From Bacteroidales bacterium (GTDB taxonomy: Bacteria; Bacteroidota; Bacteroidia; Bacteroidales; Muribaculaceae), in contig DXYS01000086.1 in NCBI GenBank assembly GCA_019415705.1, positions 61,468-125,467 of the forward strand: a DNA stretch of 64,000 nt, read 5' to 3'. The notes beneath the pieces were generated by a model that had not been told where the DNA came from, ran no database searches, and saw only the letters and a list, made by a program, of their open reading frames with translations. Position numbers and translations under genes: made by a program. Below, one piece after another: positions 54,701 to 63,139 of the stretch (its first letter is position 1; the number at the start of each line of letters is the position of its first letter).

Positions 54701-56384
54701 TTATCTCGTCGTCAAGGTCAGTCGACCCGGCGTCGGGCGTTATGCTGACAGGCAGCGAAAGAGCACCGTCGGTATAGAATTTACCTGACTCGCCGGGCTG
54801 AGAAGTCTTGTCGCCGGCAACGGCATAGACCATTGCGCGGTGAGCAACCTGACCTGTAGCCGGTATAGTAACTGCAAGCGATGTGCCGGCGACAGGAGTC
54901 TCGTTCATTTTCACACCGTCGATAAAGACGTTATAGCGCACGGCAGCCGCATCAATATATCCGCCGTATGCACCGGCTGTCACGGCCGACCATGTGACTT
55001 TGTCGGCAGCGAGTGTCACATTAGCCGGAGCGGCCGGAGCGTCATGGCCGAGATAGCGGTCAACGATGAGCGGTGTGCCTGCGACACGGCCGTTGTCTGA
55101 AAGCGTGTAGGGAGCTACAGCAAAACGGTGCAGACCTTCGGTCGAGCTGAAAGGCACCGTGACATCAGTGCCGGCGTTACCGCGGAACGACCCCGTGACT
55201 TTCTCACCGTCGATTGTGACGTCAAGATAGACGATACCCGTCAGGGCGTTGCCGTTCTCAAAAGCGGAGGGAAGCGTGACGGTAAATTCGCCCGATGTAG
55301 CGGGTCCGCTGACATTCCAAGCTTTCATCACCGGAGCCTTGGCGCCGTTGGCGTTGATGTATTTGTCAGCTACCTCCAGTATCGGGAACTGCATGTTGCT
55401 CGAGAGCGTTCCGAGATATGTGACTGTGCCGTTAAGGTTGAGAAGTACCATATCTGTGCAAGGCTCGTCATTATCGTCATAACTGTCAAGCATTGCGAGG
55501 AAGGCATCATCCTTAGGGCTCCAGACCATGTCATTGGGGTAATCAGTCATATCATAGCTGTATGATGTGACCTGATTGAATTTTTTAGCCTTTGGGTCAT
55601 ATTTACGCATGGCTCCGTCATCACACAAGATATAAACAGACTGATCAGACGGGTTCCAGCCCATGTCGAGAGCGTTATCGGGAGGCGTGACGCCGAGATC
55701 TGTAAAAGTCTTGGACTCGGGGTCAAATTTTTGGAACTTATAACCATTGCCGTCGGCGCTCGACGTGATGACATAGGCCTCATCAGATGCCTCGTCATAT
55801 GCCGTATAATATGTCACCTTATCCAGAGTGTCGAAAATCTGGAAGGGAACGTTCTCTTTTACGGTGCCGGTTGCAAGGTCCTGAATATTAAGACCGGCAT
55901 CAGTTAGTCCGTAGTTCTGACTGGAGACACAGTAAAAAGCGTAAAGTTCGTCACCGCGCACAAAACCGCATGAAGGAGAGTAGGTCGATGAACTGCGTTT
56001 CCACACTATTGTCGGATCGGGGATTGAAACACTATACCATCCCGGATCGGCCGTAGAGCCGGTATAGGATACATAGCCACTGATGGCCGTGGCCTTGGAG
56101 GCAGCCTTCAGCGACGGACGCCCCGCGGCAGCACGGTTTGTCCGACGGCGTAAACCGGCAGTACTGTGGTCTATAACGCGGAGCGACTCGTGCTTGGCTC
56201 CCTCGTCGACAATATTGGCTCGTAACTTGCGCAGATGCGCCTCGTCCATGGTCACGGCAGCGGCTTTGGGTGAAGGCCCTTCGTGACAGTCGGCGATTGT
56301 CTGTCGCGTTAGCTGCGCCAGCGCCACCGACACAAAGGCCGATGCCGTCAAGGCAGCTGCGACACTAAGTAATGTTTTCTTCAT
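51786..56384 (-). CDS. Very large secreted protein with choice-of-anchor J/FN3 domains and C-terminal sorting-like domain
   Basis: The 1532-residue protein has a signal peptide (MKKTLLSVAAALTASAFVSV), a beta-propeller-like region (about 150-370, 'FDPESKTFTDLGV', 'KYDPKAKKFNQV'), several fibronectin type III-like repeats, two or three jelly-roll 'choice-of-anchor J' modules (e.g. WAFCEPTDLDD region; SASSGVTDDWLISPEV), and a C-terminal ~70 residues (YTIADLAGRVVAADV...GVYVVKCGKDIVKVAV, in parts) that resemble type A T9SS sorting signals. It is probably exported to the surface or medium. The ligand is unknown. It is monocistronic by its own promoter and a terminator on the 3' side, divergent from the protease. 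Confidence 0.88.
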   Translation of the reverse strand: MKKTLLSVAAALTASAFVSVALAQLTRQTIADCHEGPSPKAAAVTMDEAHLRKLRANIVDEGAKHESLRVIDHSTAGLRRRTNRAAAGRPSLKAASKATAISGYVSYTGSTADPGWYSVSIPDPTIVWKRSSSTYSPSCGFVRGDELYAFYCVSSQNYGLTDAGLNIQDLATGTVKENVPFQIFDTLDKVTYYTAYDEASDEAYVITSSADGNGYKFQKFDPESKTFTDLGVTPPDNALDMGWNPSDQSVYILCDDGAMRKYDPKAKKFNQVTSYSYDMTDYPNDMVWSPKDDAFLAMLDSYDDNDEPCTDMVLLNLNGTVTYLGTLSSNMQFPILEVADKYINANGAKAPVMKAWNVSGPATSGEFTVTLPSAFENGNALTGIVYLDVTIDGEKVTGSFRGNAGTDVTVPFSSTEGLHRFAVAPYTLSDNGRVAGTPLIVDRYLGHDAPAAPANVTLAADKVTWSAVTAGAYGGYIDAAAVRYNVFIDGVKMNETPVAGTSLAVTIPATGQVAHRAMVYAVAGDKTSQPGESGKFYTDGALSLPVSITPDAGSTDLDDEIIAMFTVVKDPLNTESLRGWRYDDQSERTGGFYCLAPKASSKGDTSDEWLFLPAINFTDKDAHYRFSMDVWTGNHYFTADETYEVVIAQRPTGTRTTVIREAATVHKSPNFELSETLFQVPESGEWYIGIHYISPIESYRLYARNFKVEVANASADSPAAVTDLEAEAASRGELKAKLTFTMPSLSISGKQLAAGTMITTKAVSEAGEATISGTPGQKVTLDVPTLQGENIIRVTTSSDAGTGLVAEVTVYTGVYRPATPIVETKVSDDNQKLTLAIDIDDFNDKDEYVDPAACDVTIYRKIGNEWRVAAEIGKARTWEFDCPAPDTQDMYLFGVAAKNVVGSCEEMFTFGVHLGKLFTLPMKETFPTQGENVNITYEPLSIDHLSYLQAEWGFCEPTDLDDEASNTSGVALYARFDSESQLLLPRFSTLGLNNVKVDLSLFFGNKFPESVTVFASSPAIEMEPVATFTRESGKGWEHKLVSLPATFQNKGWVQICIRVNLKGYSQALLLDSYSVADYPDEMFTISGIKGNTRGVVGDKLTYSVEVENAGTSDAALPGYTFKVLGDNGIIADLQAENAPATVGAGKKAVLDFSFDVKAAHKGDALVRFNLLGQPSAALTEIERNISLLNAPVPVVNDLAVNYGTNKDVLLSWTKPVYTESFEAFEPWACAEEMRGWRNLDLDKSAVWGITEVNYEGKGFAKAFQVFSSAASDNPYIQPHSGEHYMLGMSASSGVTDDWLISPEVKGGTKIAFWMNILDGQYPETVLVKYSSTGNDTDDFTQLDGGYICPDDNSWQRYEFTLPADARYFALHHVGDDGSEQFGLMLDDVTFDPVDGVAVESYNLYRDDELIAAGITDTNYTDRNVDFSVPVRYYVKSNGKVKGESVESDRSNVVWANGQSGIDGVEAAKADISGIAGAIKIAGYEAGVAYTIADLAGRVVAADVTTAGDNIIAAQRGVYVVKCGKDIVKVAVK

Positions 56385-56544
56385 TCGGGATAATGAATTT
56401 TATGAAATTATGGATTAATGTGATTTTATCTTTTGCTGAAACTTTTACTTTGACTATGTAAAATACTTCCTTGATATTTTAAATGGCGGTCATAAATCAT
56501 CTCACTGAGACCGGATATTTTTCGAATCCGACAATAGACGTTGA

Positions 56545-56575
56545 CAAAAGTAGACGAAATTAATGACTTTACAAA
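56545..56575 (-). promoter_or_regulatory. Promoter of the 1532-residue secreted protein
   Basis: On the minus strand an exact TTTG (56572-56575) and an exact TACTTTTG (56545-56552) lie 19 bases apart, a consensus Bacteroidetes promoter. The implied leader is unusually long (about 155 bases). Confidence 0.7.
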
Positions 56576-56614
56576 CTAAAAACACAAAATTATACATTTT
56601 TTCAAGCAAAATTC

Positions 56615-56644
56615 ATTGAGGTTTATAAAAAAGATGTAATTTTG
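56615..56644 (+). promoter_or_regulatory. Promoter of the S8 protease gene
   Basis: ATTG (56615-56618) and TAATTTTG (56637-56644, exact) are 18 bases apart. The leader is about 65 bases. With the opposite promoter this explains most of the 331-base gap 56385-56715; the remainder is AT-rich with no other signal seen. Confidence 0.55.
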
Positions 56645-56715
56645 CTATCGATACATAGTATTCCGGATTTTATACATACCAATAAAAGCTATCAATTAAT
56701 ACTTAGTTATATTTA

Positions 56716-58926
56716 ATGAAAAGGAATTATTTAACTCTTTCACTTTTTCTTCTCTCACTCACAGCATACTCTCAGGTCAGCCTCCGCACTTCGGATATCA
56801 TTCGGCTCGGAGATATCGTCAAGACAATAAACACAACAGACCAAAAGCACAAGACAGCCACGGCGTCGCAGTCAAAGGTCGATATTATAATGAGATATGA
56901 CTCGCCGTCGGCTCTTGACGAGATTAAAAGCCGCGGCGGTGAGATAATAAGTCTTGTCGGAACACGTACGGCCATTGTGCGCGTGGCTGCGTCCGCGGCT
57001 CAAAAAGTAGCCGGCGCCGACGGTGTCACCGGAGCAATGTTATCGACGAAACTAAAACATGCCAATGACAAGGCCCTTCCGGCCTCATTTGTCGACCTTG
57101 TGCAATCAGGCGAGGGCCTTGACCACGGGTACGATGGCTCCGGCATAGTGGTCGGCCTGTTCGATACCGGCATCGACCCTAACCATATTAACTTCACGGA
57201 TGCCGAAGGCAATAACCGCGTAAAAGTCGTATACAGCTATCCCGGCAGCACGTCTGTCCCTGAAATATACGACACCCCGGCCAAAATCTCGACATATGAC
57301 TGCGACACGCGCAGCGAGAGCCACGGCACACATGTACTCGGCATTATGGCCGGCTCGTTCACCGACAGTTCGACAGACGGCGCTCCCGACTATCGCGGCA
57401 TTGCCCGCGGGGCCGAAATTGCCGTAGCATGCGGCGACGGATATAACGCACAGATACTTGACGGCATGGAGCGCATCTGCAAATATGCCGAGGCGCAGGG
57501 CAAGAGATGTGTGTTAAACCTGTCGTTCGGCGACAATGTCGGCCCTCACGACGGCTCTGATGAGTTCACCGAGGCGCTCAATGACATTGCCGTGAAGTAT
57601 AACGCTATAATGTGTCTCGCGGCCGGGAACGAGCGCGAGCAGGCAATCTCGATTATTAAAGAACTGCCTGCGTCAGACCCGACACTCAAGACTCTGCTTG
57701 TCAAGGGTGACACGGAGGTCGGCGGCAACTTCCAGACCTACGGACCGATTGAGATATGGACCTCAGACAACACCCCGTTTGACGTGACCTTTGATATTAT
57801 TAGCCGTACTGCTCCCGACAAGTCCTTATACTCGTTCGAGGTTCCCGACAAAAAAGAGACATACGTTGTACAGGGCGACAACATCAATCAGTTTCTCGAC
57901 AACACCGGCCGCATGACCCTCATAAAAGAGGGCACGGAGTTCCATAATCTTTATACCAACAGCTTCATGGGCGGCATCAAAGGTCTTGACCCGTATAACA
58001 AACGCTACTACGCACGTCTTAACGTCTATATCGAGGGACGCACAGCCGCAACCGTCAGCCGTAATTTCGTGAAAGTGACTGTCAAGGGACAGCCCGGACA
58101 GAAAATTTTCATGTACTGTGACGGAACTTACATGAACTTCGGCAACCGCAACATTCCGGGCCTCGACATCCCTGACGGAAACGGCACCAACAGCAACATG
58201 TCATCCGGCAAAAGCACAGTTGCAGTCGGCAGCTACGTCACAGCCAATATCTCCGGCTCGGGCTACCGCACAAGCACAGTAGGCGAGCCGAGCTACTTCT
58301 CGTCATACGGCGAGACTCCCGACGGCCGCGTTATGCCTGTTGTCTGCGCTCCCGGTCAGGTGATTGTAAGCTCGCGCAATTCCTACATGCCCACGAGCTC
58401 GGGCTATGTCACGGCATATCCTCTGCATTACAGCTACCTTGACAAAAAATCGCGCAAGACCTATTACTGGACTACCTGCGCCGGCACATCACAGGCCACG
58501 CCCCACATGGCCGGTATAGCCGCTCTGTGGCTTCAGGCAAACCCCGAGCTTACAATCGATGATATCCTTGATGTAGCGTCACGCACGGCCATTCTTCCAG
58601 ACACCGGCAAAGGGTGGGGCAACGGTAAAGTTGACGCATGGCGCGGCATCAAGTCCATCCTCGGTCTGTCGTCAATCTATGATATCATCGACAATGCCCC
58701 CGAAAGCATCATCATCGAGCCGTGTTCGGCAGGCTACAGCATCTATGCTCCCGGTCAGGATTCGCTGGCCGTTACGCTCCATGATCTGTCGGGACGCACC
58801 GTCGCATCAGCCTCAGTCTCGGGCGACACGGCCGATATCGCCACATCCTATCTTCCCGCCGGCGTATATATCCTAAAGGCCGAGGGCAGCCACACATGCC
58901 GCACCGCCAAGGTGCTCCTCAAATGA
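56716..58926 (+). CDS. Secreted S8 (subtilisin-like) serine protease
   Basis: The 736-residue protein has a signal peptide (NYLTLSLFLLSLTAYSQ), an inhibitor-like prodomain (about 20-115), and a catalytic domain with Asp150 (GLFDTGID), His203 (SESHGTHVLGIMAGS) and Ser592 (CAGTSQATPHMAG). About 390 residues lie between His and Ser, far more than in subtilisin, so a PA-like or beta insert (about 330-500) is present. The last ~75 residues (LHDLSGRTVASASV..PAGVYILKAEGS, in parts) resemble a T9SS sorting domain. It probably degrades proteins outside the cell. Confidence 0.93.
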   Translation: MKRNYLTLSLFLLSLTAYSQVSLRTSDIIRLGDIVKTINTTDQKHKTATASQSKVDIIMRYDSPSALDEIKSRGGEIISLVGTRTAIVRVAASAAQKVAGADGVTGAMLSTKLKHANDKALPASFVDLVQSGEGLDHGYDGSGIVVGLFDTGIDPNHINFTDAEGNNRVKVVYSYPGSTSVPEIYDTPAKISTYDCDTRSESHGTHVLGIMAGSFTDSSTDGAPDYRGIARGAEIAVACGDGYNAQILDGMERICKYAEAQGKRCVLNLSFGDNVGPHDGSDEFTEALNDIAVKYNAIMCLAAGNEREQAISIIKELPASDPTLKTLLVKGDTEVGGNFQTYGPIEIWTSDNTPFDVTFDIISRTAPDKSLYSFEVPDKKETYVVQGDNINQFLDNTGRMTLIKEGTEFHNLYTNSFMGGIKGLDPYNKRYYARLNVYIEGRTAATVSRNFVKVTVKGQPGQKIFMYCDGTYMNFGNRNIPGLDIPDGNGTNSNMSSGKSTVAVGSYVTANISGSGYRTSTVGEPSYFSSYGETPDGRVMPVVCAPGQVIVSSRNSYMPTSSGYVTAYPLHYSYLDKKSRKTYYWTTCAGTSQATPHMAGIAALWLQANPELTIDDILDVASRTAILPDTGKGWGNGKVDAWRGIKSILGLSSIYDIIDNAPESIIIEPCSAGYSIYAPGQDSLAVTLHDLSGRTVASASVSGDTADIATSYLPAGVYILKAEGSHTCRTAKVLLK

Positions 58927-58980
58927 CCATCGGCACACATCACAAATGCTTACACATAATCCTTTTAATCAATATTTCTT

Positions 58981-61900
58981 ATGAGAATTAAACATTTACT
59001 CTTAACAGCCGGGTTGCTGACGATAGCCTCCTCCGCGAGTCTGTCGGCCGCGCCCGTCGAGTACAAAATCCCCGCCACGCAAGACGAGTTCGAAGCGCAG
59101 TGGGAAGTCGTGGCCGGCGAAGTTGACGGTACGTGGGAATACGTATCCGGCGACGTCCCCTATGCCCGCACCACTGCGGTCAACGAGGGCGAAAAAGGAG
59201 CCGCACTCATATATGCCACTCCCGTCACGCTCAAAGCCGGTGACGTAGTCTATGTGCAGGCAAACGTTTCATCTGAAGATTATAACGACGACGAATGGTT
59301 CTATATCGTTTACGGCACCGACAAGAGCACTCTTGCCGACATGAAAGACGATTACTCATCTTTTAAATGCTGGGGCAAATCAGGAGGCGGTGTCAACTTC
59401 TCCTATAAACCGTCTGACTCAAGCAGTATGCGTGAGCTCAAAATCACGGAAGACGGCAACTATTATTTCGGTGTGCGAAGCAAAAAACACAGCGCCACCT
59501 CTTCAGCAAAATCCATTTACTTTGCTTGTGCCGGTATTAAAGTTGAAAAGTCAGTCAACTATCCTCAGAAAGTCACAGGCGCATCGGCCAAAGCTGATGC
59601 TGACGGCAAATTGGAAGTTACACTCGAGTGGACATGGCCGACCAAGAATAAAGACGGTGACGCTATCGCTGAGCCTCTCGGTGCTAATATCTATCGCTCA
59701 CAGTCATCTGACAAGGCAGAAATCTACACCGATGCAAGTCTGATTGCCACCGTCACCGACGGTGTCGCCGGCCAGAAGGCAACCTTCGTTGACAATGCCA
59801 CAAACAGCAATCCTGCCATATCGGTTCCCGGCAAATACTATTACTATGTAGCACCGTTTAATGCTGCCGGCGAAAACTCAGAGTACACTTCAAGCTCGCG
59901 TATAGATTGCAAATGGGTAGGCGAAGATGAGAAACCGCTCAACCCGCTCAACGTAGTCGCCAAAGCTGCAGGTGACAATGTCGAGGTATCATTCGAGAAA
60001 CGCATTCTTCAAGGTTACAACGGCGGATGGATTAATCCCGAAAAATATGCTATTGTGATCGCCCGTCAGAAAAACGGCGCGGGCGACTTTGTCGTCATCG
60101 AGGACGCATACAAAGGCGAGTCACCTTATGTCGACACCAACCTTGACGGTCCCGCCACCTACACATATTCCGTCTGGGCCGTCTATAACGGACAGAAATC
60201 ATCTGAGACGAAATCAAAGGCCATTTTTGCCGGCGGTGCATTTGATGTGCCTTACTCGCAGACCTTCGATGCAAGTGCTGATTTCAACCTTTTCACTGTT
60301 TTCGGAGATAACAGCTCCTACAAATGGGCGTATTCATCTTCAGACAACGCAGCAATCTTCAGTGGCGGATATTCGGAATATAACTCCACTATGGTAGTGC
60401 CGCCGCTTAAACTTGTGGCCGGCGTGCCTTATGTCATCTCTTGCGACGCGTGGGTCAGCACTGTTGTCGATGACAGTGGTGACGACGGCGGCGAAGACCC
60501 TGACCCATGGAATCCTTGGGAAGACTATTCTGTTTCAGCCACACCTAAAGCAACTACCGCCACCCACAACAACGTGCTCCGATTCCTTCTCGGGCAGGAG
60601 GCAACAGAGGCAGGTCTAAAGGAGATTGACGTTGTCGAAATCAATAATACCTCTGCCGACAAAGTGAAATGCAACGTTTTCTTCACTGTCGAAACTTCAG
60701 GCAACTACTATATCGGTCTAAAGGCTGCAACAAAAGGTTACAGCGATAAAAAATATGTCGACAACATCAAGGTAGAGGTCAGCAAGACCATCCCTGCCGC
60801 TGTCGCAGACTTCAAGGCCGACACCAATCTCGGTGCCGACGAGGCCAAGATTTCATTCACACTTCCCGCCAAGACCAATACCGGCTCAGCTCTGTCATCG
60901 TTGACCAAAGCCGTCGTCACACGTTATGACGCCGAAAACGTTGCTACCGTTGTCAAGACCATCGAAGGTGACGACGCTACTCCCGGCGCCGCTGTCGCTT
61001 TCACCGACGCTCTCCCCGCCTCGGGCAAGTATTCTTACGCAGTCGTATGCTATCTCGGCGAGGATGCGTCAGACGCTGCAACAACCGAGTCCGTATGGTA
61101 TGGTTATGACATTCCCAAATCTGTCTCATCATTCAGCATCTCTGTCAACACTGACAGCGCAGACCCGGTTATCACATGGACGGCTCTGAGCGGCACCGCA
61201 AAAGGCATGAACGGCGGTTATGTCGATGACGCCAATCTCAAATATCGTGTATATCGCCGCCAGTACATGGCCGACAAAGCCGCTGACGATTCATACACAT
61301 TAGTTGAGGAAGTCTCCGACTGCTCGTTCACAGACTCTGAGACCGCCGATTTGGAGTGGAGCAAATATTATTATAGTATATGTGTTGTCAACGGCGACAA
61401 AGAAGGCGCTCGTGCAGAAAGTTCGAGAAGCGCCGTGCTCGGCGATGGTGTCTTGATGCCTTACGAGCATGACTTCACCAACGAAAAATCATTTGAGATC
61501 TTCGAGGGCCGCGGATGGTATTCTGAAAAAGACAATGCCAACGAATGTTATATTTATTCAGCCAATGACCGCGGCGCGACTGCAGGTAAGGAAAATACGA
61601 TTTATTTCCCGCCGTTCAGAAGCAACAACAGCATCAATCTCGGCTGCCGTGTTAACTTCGGTCTCTCGCGCACCAATGCCGACACCGAGGAGAATGTCGA
61701 GGTCTACCTCTGCACCCTTGAGTCAGACAAACCATCAATCGAATCCGGCGCCGAAAGCAATCCCGAGGCTGCAACAATCGCCGGAGAGGATAACCGTGAG
61801 ATAGTCACGACACTTCCTGTGACAGCTGCGGCCAACGATCCGCAAATCGAAAATGTCAAATTCAACTTGCCGGCTACAGGCCGCTATCGTATCGCCCTGC

Positions 61901-62112
61901 GCCTCGCATCTCCCGACAGCAAGGGCGTAAATCTGCACTCTTTCTCGATGGAAAACAATCTGACGTCGACAGGCATCGACGGCATCGGTGTTGGCGCAAC
62001 CGACAGCGAAGCCGTATATTACAACCTGCAGGGAATCCGAATCGAAAAGCCGGCCAACGGCATCTACATCCGCCGCACGGCAGGTAAATCCGAAAAAGTT
62101 GTGATACGCTGA
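58981..62112 (+). CDS. Large secreted FN3/choice-of-anchor protein
   Basis: The 1043-residue protein has a signal peptide (IKHLLLTAGLLTIASSASLSA), jelly-roll segments (e.g. residues 400-570 with PYSQTFDASADFNLF and a Ser/Asp-rich insert DDSGDDGGEDPDPW), fibronectin type III-like repeats (VTGASAKADADGKLEVTLEW; ADFKADTNLGADEAKISFTL) and a C-terminal 'YYNLQGIRIEKPANGIYIRR' tail in the style of Bacteroidales sorting domains. It lies 54 bases after the protease gene on the same strand, so they may be co-transcribed. It is related in layout to the 1532-residue protein but not a simple copy. Confidence 0.87.
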   Translation: MRIKHLLLTAGLLTIASSASLSAAPVEYKIPATQDEFEAQWEVVAGEVDGTWEYVSGDVPYARTTAVNEGEKGAALIYATPVTLKAGDVVYVQANVSSEDYNDDEWFYIVYGTDKSTLADMKDDYSSFKCWGKSGGGVNFSYKPSDSSSMRELKITEDGNYYFGVRSKKHSATSSAKSIYFACAGIKVEKSVNYPQKVTGASAKADADGKLEVTLEWTWPTKNKDGDAIAEPLGANIYRSQSSDKAEIYTDASLIATVTDGVAGQKATFVDNATNSNPAISVPGKYYYYVAPFNAAGENSEYTSSSRIDCKWVGEDEKPLNPLNVVAKAAGDNVEVSFEKRILQGYNGGWINPEKYAIVIARQKNGAGDFVVIEDAYKGESPYVDTNLDGPATYTYSVWAVYNGQKSSETKSKAIFAGGAFDVPYSQTFDASADFNLFTVFGDNSSYKWAYSSSDNAAIFSGGYSEYNSTMVVPPLKLVAGVPYVISCDAWVSTVVDDSGDDGGEDPDPWNPWEDYSVSATPKATTATHNNVLRFLLGQEATEAGLKEIDVVEINNTSADKVKCNVFFTVETSGNYYIGLKAATKGYSDKKYVDNIKVEVSKTIPAAVADFKADTNLGADEAKISFTLPAKTNTGSALSSLTKAVVTRYDAENVATVVKTIEGDDATPGAAVAFTDALPASGKYSYAVVCYLGEDASDAATTESVWYGYDIPKSVSSFSISVNTDSADPVITWTALSGTAKGMNGGYVDDANLKYRVYRRQYMADKAADDSYTLVEEVSDCSFTDSETADLEWSKYYYSICVVNGDKEGARAESSRSAVLGDGVLMPYEHDFTNEKSFEIFEGRGWYSEKDNANECYIYSANDRGATAGKENTIYFPPFRSNNSINLGCRVNFGLSRTNADTEENVEVYLCTLESDKPSIESGAESNPEAATIAGEDNREIVTTLPVTAAANDPQIENVKFNLPATGRYRIALRLASPDSKGVNLHSFSMENNLTSTGIDGIGVGATDSEAVYYNLQGIRIEKPANGIYIRRTAGKSEKVVIR

Positions 62113-62140
62113 TATAAATTCAGATACGACACATTAATCA

Positions 62141-62169
62141 ATACGGCCGGGAAAAGTCCCCGGCCGTAT
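62141..62169 (+). terminator. Terminator of the protease/secreted protein unit
   Basis: A perfect 11-bp stem ATACGGCCGGG / CCCGGCCGTAT with a 7-base loop is followed by TTTATTAT. Confidence 0.9.
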
Positions 62170-62245
62170 TTTATTATGATATGAATCAACTGTTATTAAA
62201 AACAAACCCTAATAACCGATCTGACGGTTATCAGGGCCGAAAGAG

Positions 62246-62327
62246 TGCGCACGAAAGGACTCGAACCTTCACGTCGTGAGACACCAGATCCTAAGTCTGG
62301 CGCGGCTACCAATTACGCCACGTGCGC
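62246..62327 (-). tRNA. tRNA-Leu (anticodon UAG)
   Basis: On the minus strand GCGCACG pairs with CGTGCGC (acceptor stem), CCAGA-CTTAGGA-TCTGG is the anticodon arm with UAG in the loop (62291-62293), AAGG-TTCGAGT-CCTT is the T arm, and a long variable arm of about 12 bases marks class II, as in Leu tRNAs. Discriminator base A at 62246; CCA is not encoded. It reads CUA codons and probably other CUN codons. Confidence 0.96.
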
Positions 62328-62339
62328 TCATTTACTCTG

Positions 62340-62371
62340 CAAAGTTACATTCTTTTTATCACTTGTGCAAA
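62340..62371 (-). promoter_or_regulatory. Promoter of tRNA-Leu
   Basis: On the minus strand an exact TTTG (62368-62371) and an exact TAACTTTG (62340-62347) are 20 bases apart, the full consensus. Transcription would start about 5-7 bases before the mature tRNA 5' end. Confidence 0.8.
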
Positions 62372-62485
62372 TCGCCCGGAATTAATGCGTCAATTTAATG
62401 CCAAATCTCATCAATCAAGAACTTTTCCAAAATACATGTGTTAGATTTTTAGTCAACAAGTATAATCTATAACAAACGTATCAAT

Positions 62486-63067
62486 ATGGAACAGAAAAGT
62501 ATCAAAGGGACCCGCACCGAGCAAAACCTTCTTGCATCGTTCGCAGGCGAAAGTCAGGCACGCACACGTTACACGCTCTTTGCCGAGCGTGCAATCGAAG
62601 AAGGTTACGAGCAGATTGCCGCAATCTTTCTCGAGACTGCCAATCAGGAACTCAGCCATGCACGCAGATTTTTCTCGCTCTTAGAGGGTGGCTCTGTCGA
62701 AATAAAGGCAGGTTATCCTGCCGGTGTAGTGGGCGACACAAAGACCAATCTCGCTGAAGCCGCAGCCGGCGAACACGAGGAGTGGAGCACGCTTTATGAG
62801 AACTTCGCAAAGGTCGCCCAAGACGAGGGTTTCCCCAACATCGCAAATACATATAAACTTATTGCCAAGGTCGAGACGATGCACGAGCAGCGCTATCTCA
62901 AACTGCTCGAGCGTCTGACCGACGGCACCGAGTTTGAGGAAGCCGAGCCCGTCGAATGGATGTGCCGTCGTTGCGGATTCGTTGTCGAAGCCAAGTCAGC
63001 TCCCAAACGCTGCCCCGTCTGCGGCGCAGACCAAGGTTGGTTTGAGCGCAAAGCCAATAACTATTAA
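62486..63067 (+). CDS. rbr: Rubrerythrin
   Basis: The 193-residue protein has a four-helix ferritin-like domain with the diiron ligands in FAGESQARTRYTLFAERA, ETANQELSHARRFF and VETMHEQRY, then a C-terminal rubredoxin domain with CRRCGF and CPVCGADQGWF. It reduces hydrogen peroxide to water with electrons from NAD(P)H via reductases, protecting anaerobes from oxygen. A TAGATTTT-like -7 sequence lies upstream, but no convincing promoter was found. Confidence 0.97.
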   Translation: MEQKSIKGTRTEQNLLASFAGESQARTRYTLFAERAIEEGYEQIAAIFLETANQELSHARRFFSLLEGGSVEIKAGYPAGVVGDTKTNLAEAAAGEHEEWSTLYENFAKVAQDEGFPNIANTYKLIAKVETMHEQRYLKLLERLTDGTEFEEAEPVEWMCRRCGFVVEAKSAPKRCPVCGADQGWFERKANNY

Positions 63068-63086
63068 CATATTGACTGTGTACAGA

Positions 63087-63123
63087 AACGGCTGCCAATC
63101 CGGTTGATGAGATGGCAGCCGTT
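63087..63123. terminator. Hairpin between convergent rubrerythrin and META-domain genes
   Basis: AACGGCTGCCA / TGGCAGCCGTT form a perfect 11-bp stem with a 15-base loop. The flanks (GTTGTTATAT; TACAGA on the other side) are only weakly T-rich. Confidence 0.65.
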
Positions 63124-63139
63124 GTTATATAGCCTGAGA

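Noticed and set aside
52593..55565. Several plus-strand frames inside the 1532-residue secreted protein gene
   Set aside because: They are short, overlapping and antisense to one continuous large frame with signal peptide and repeats.
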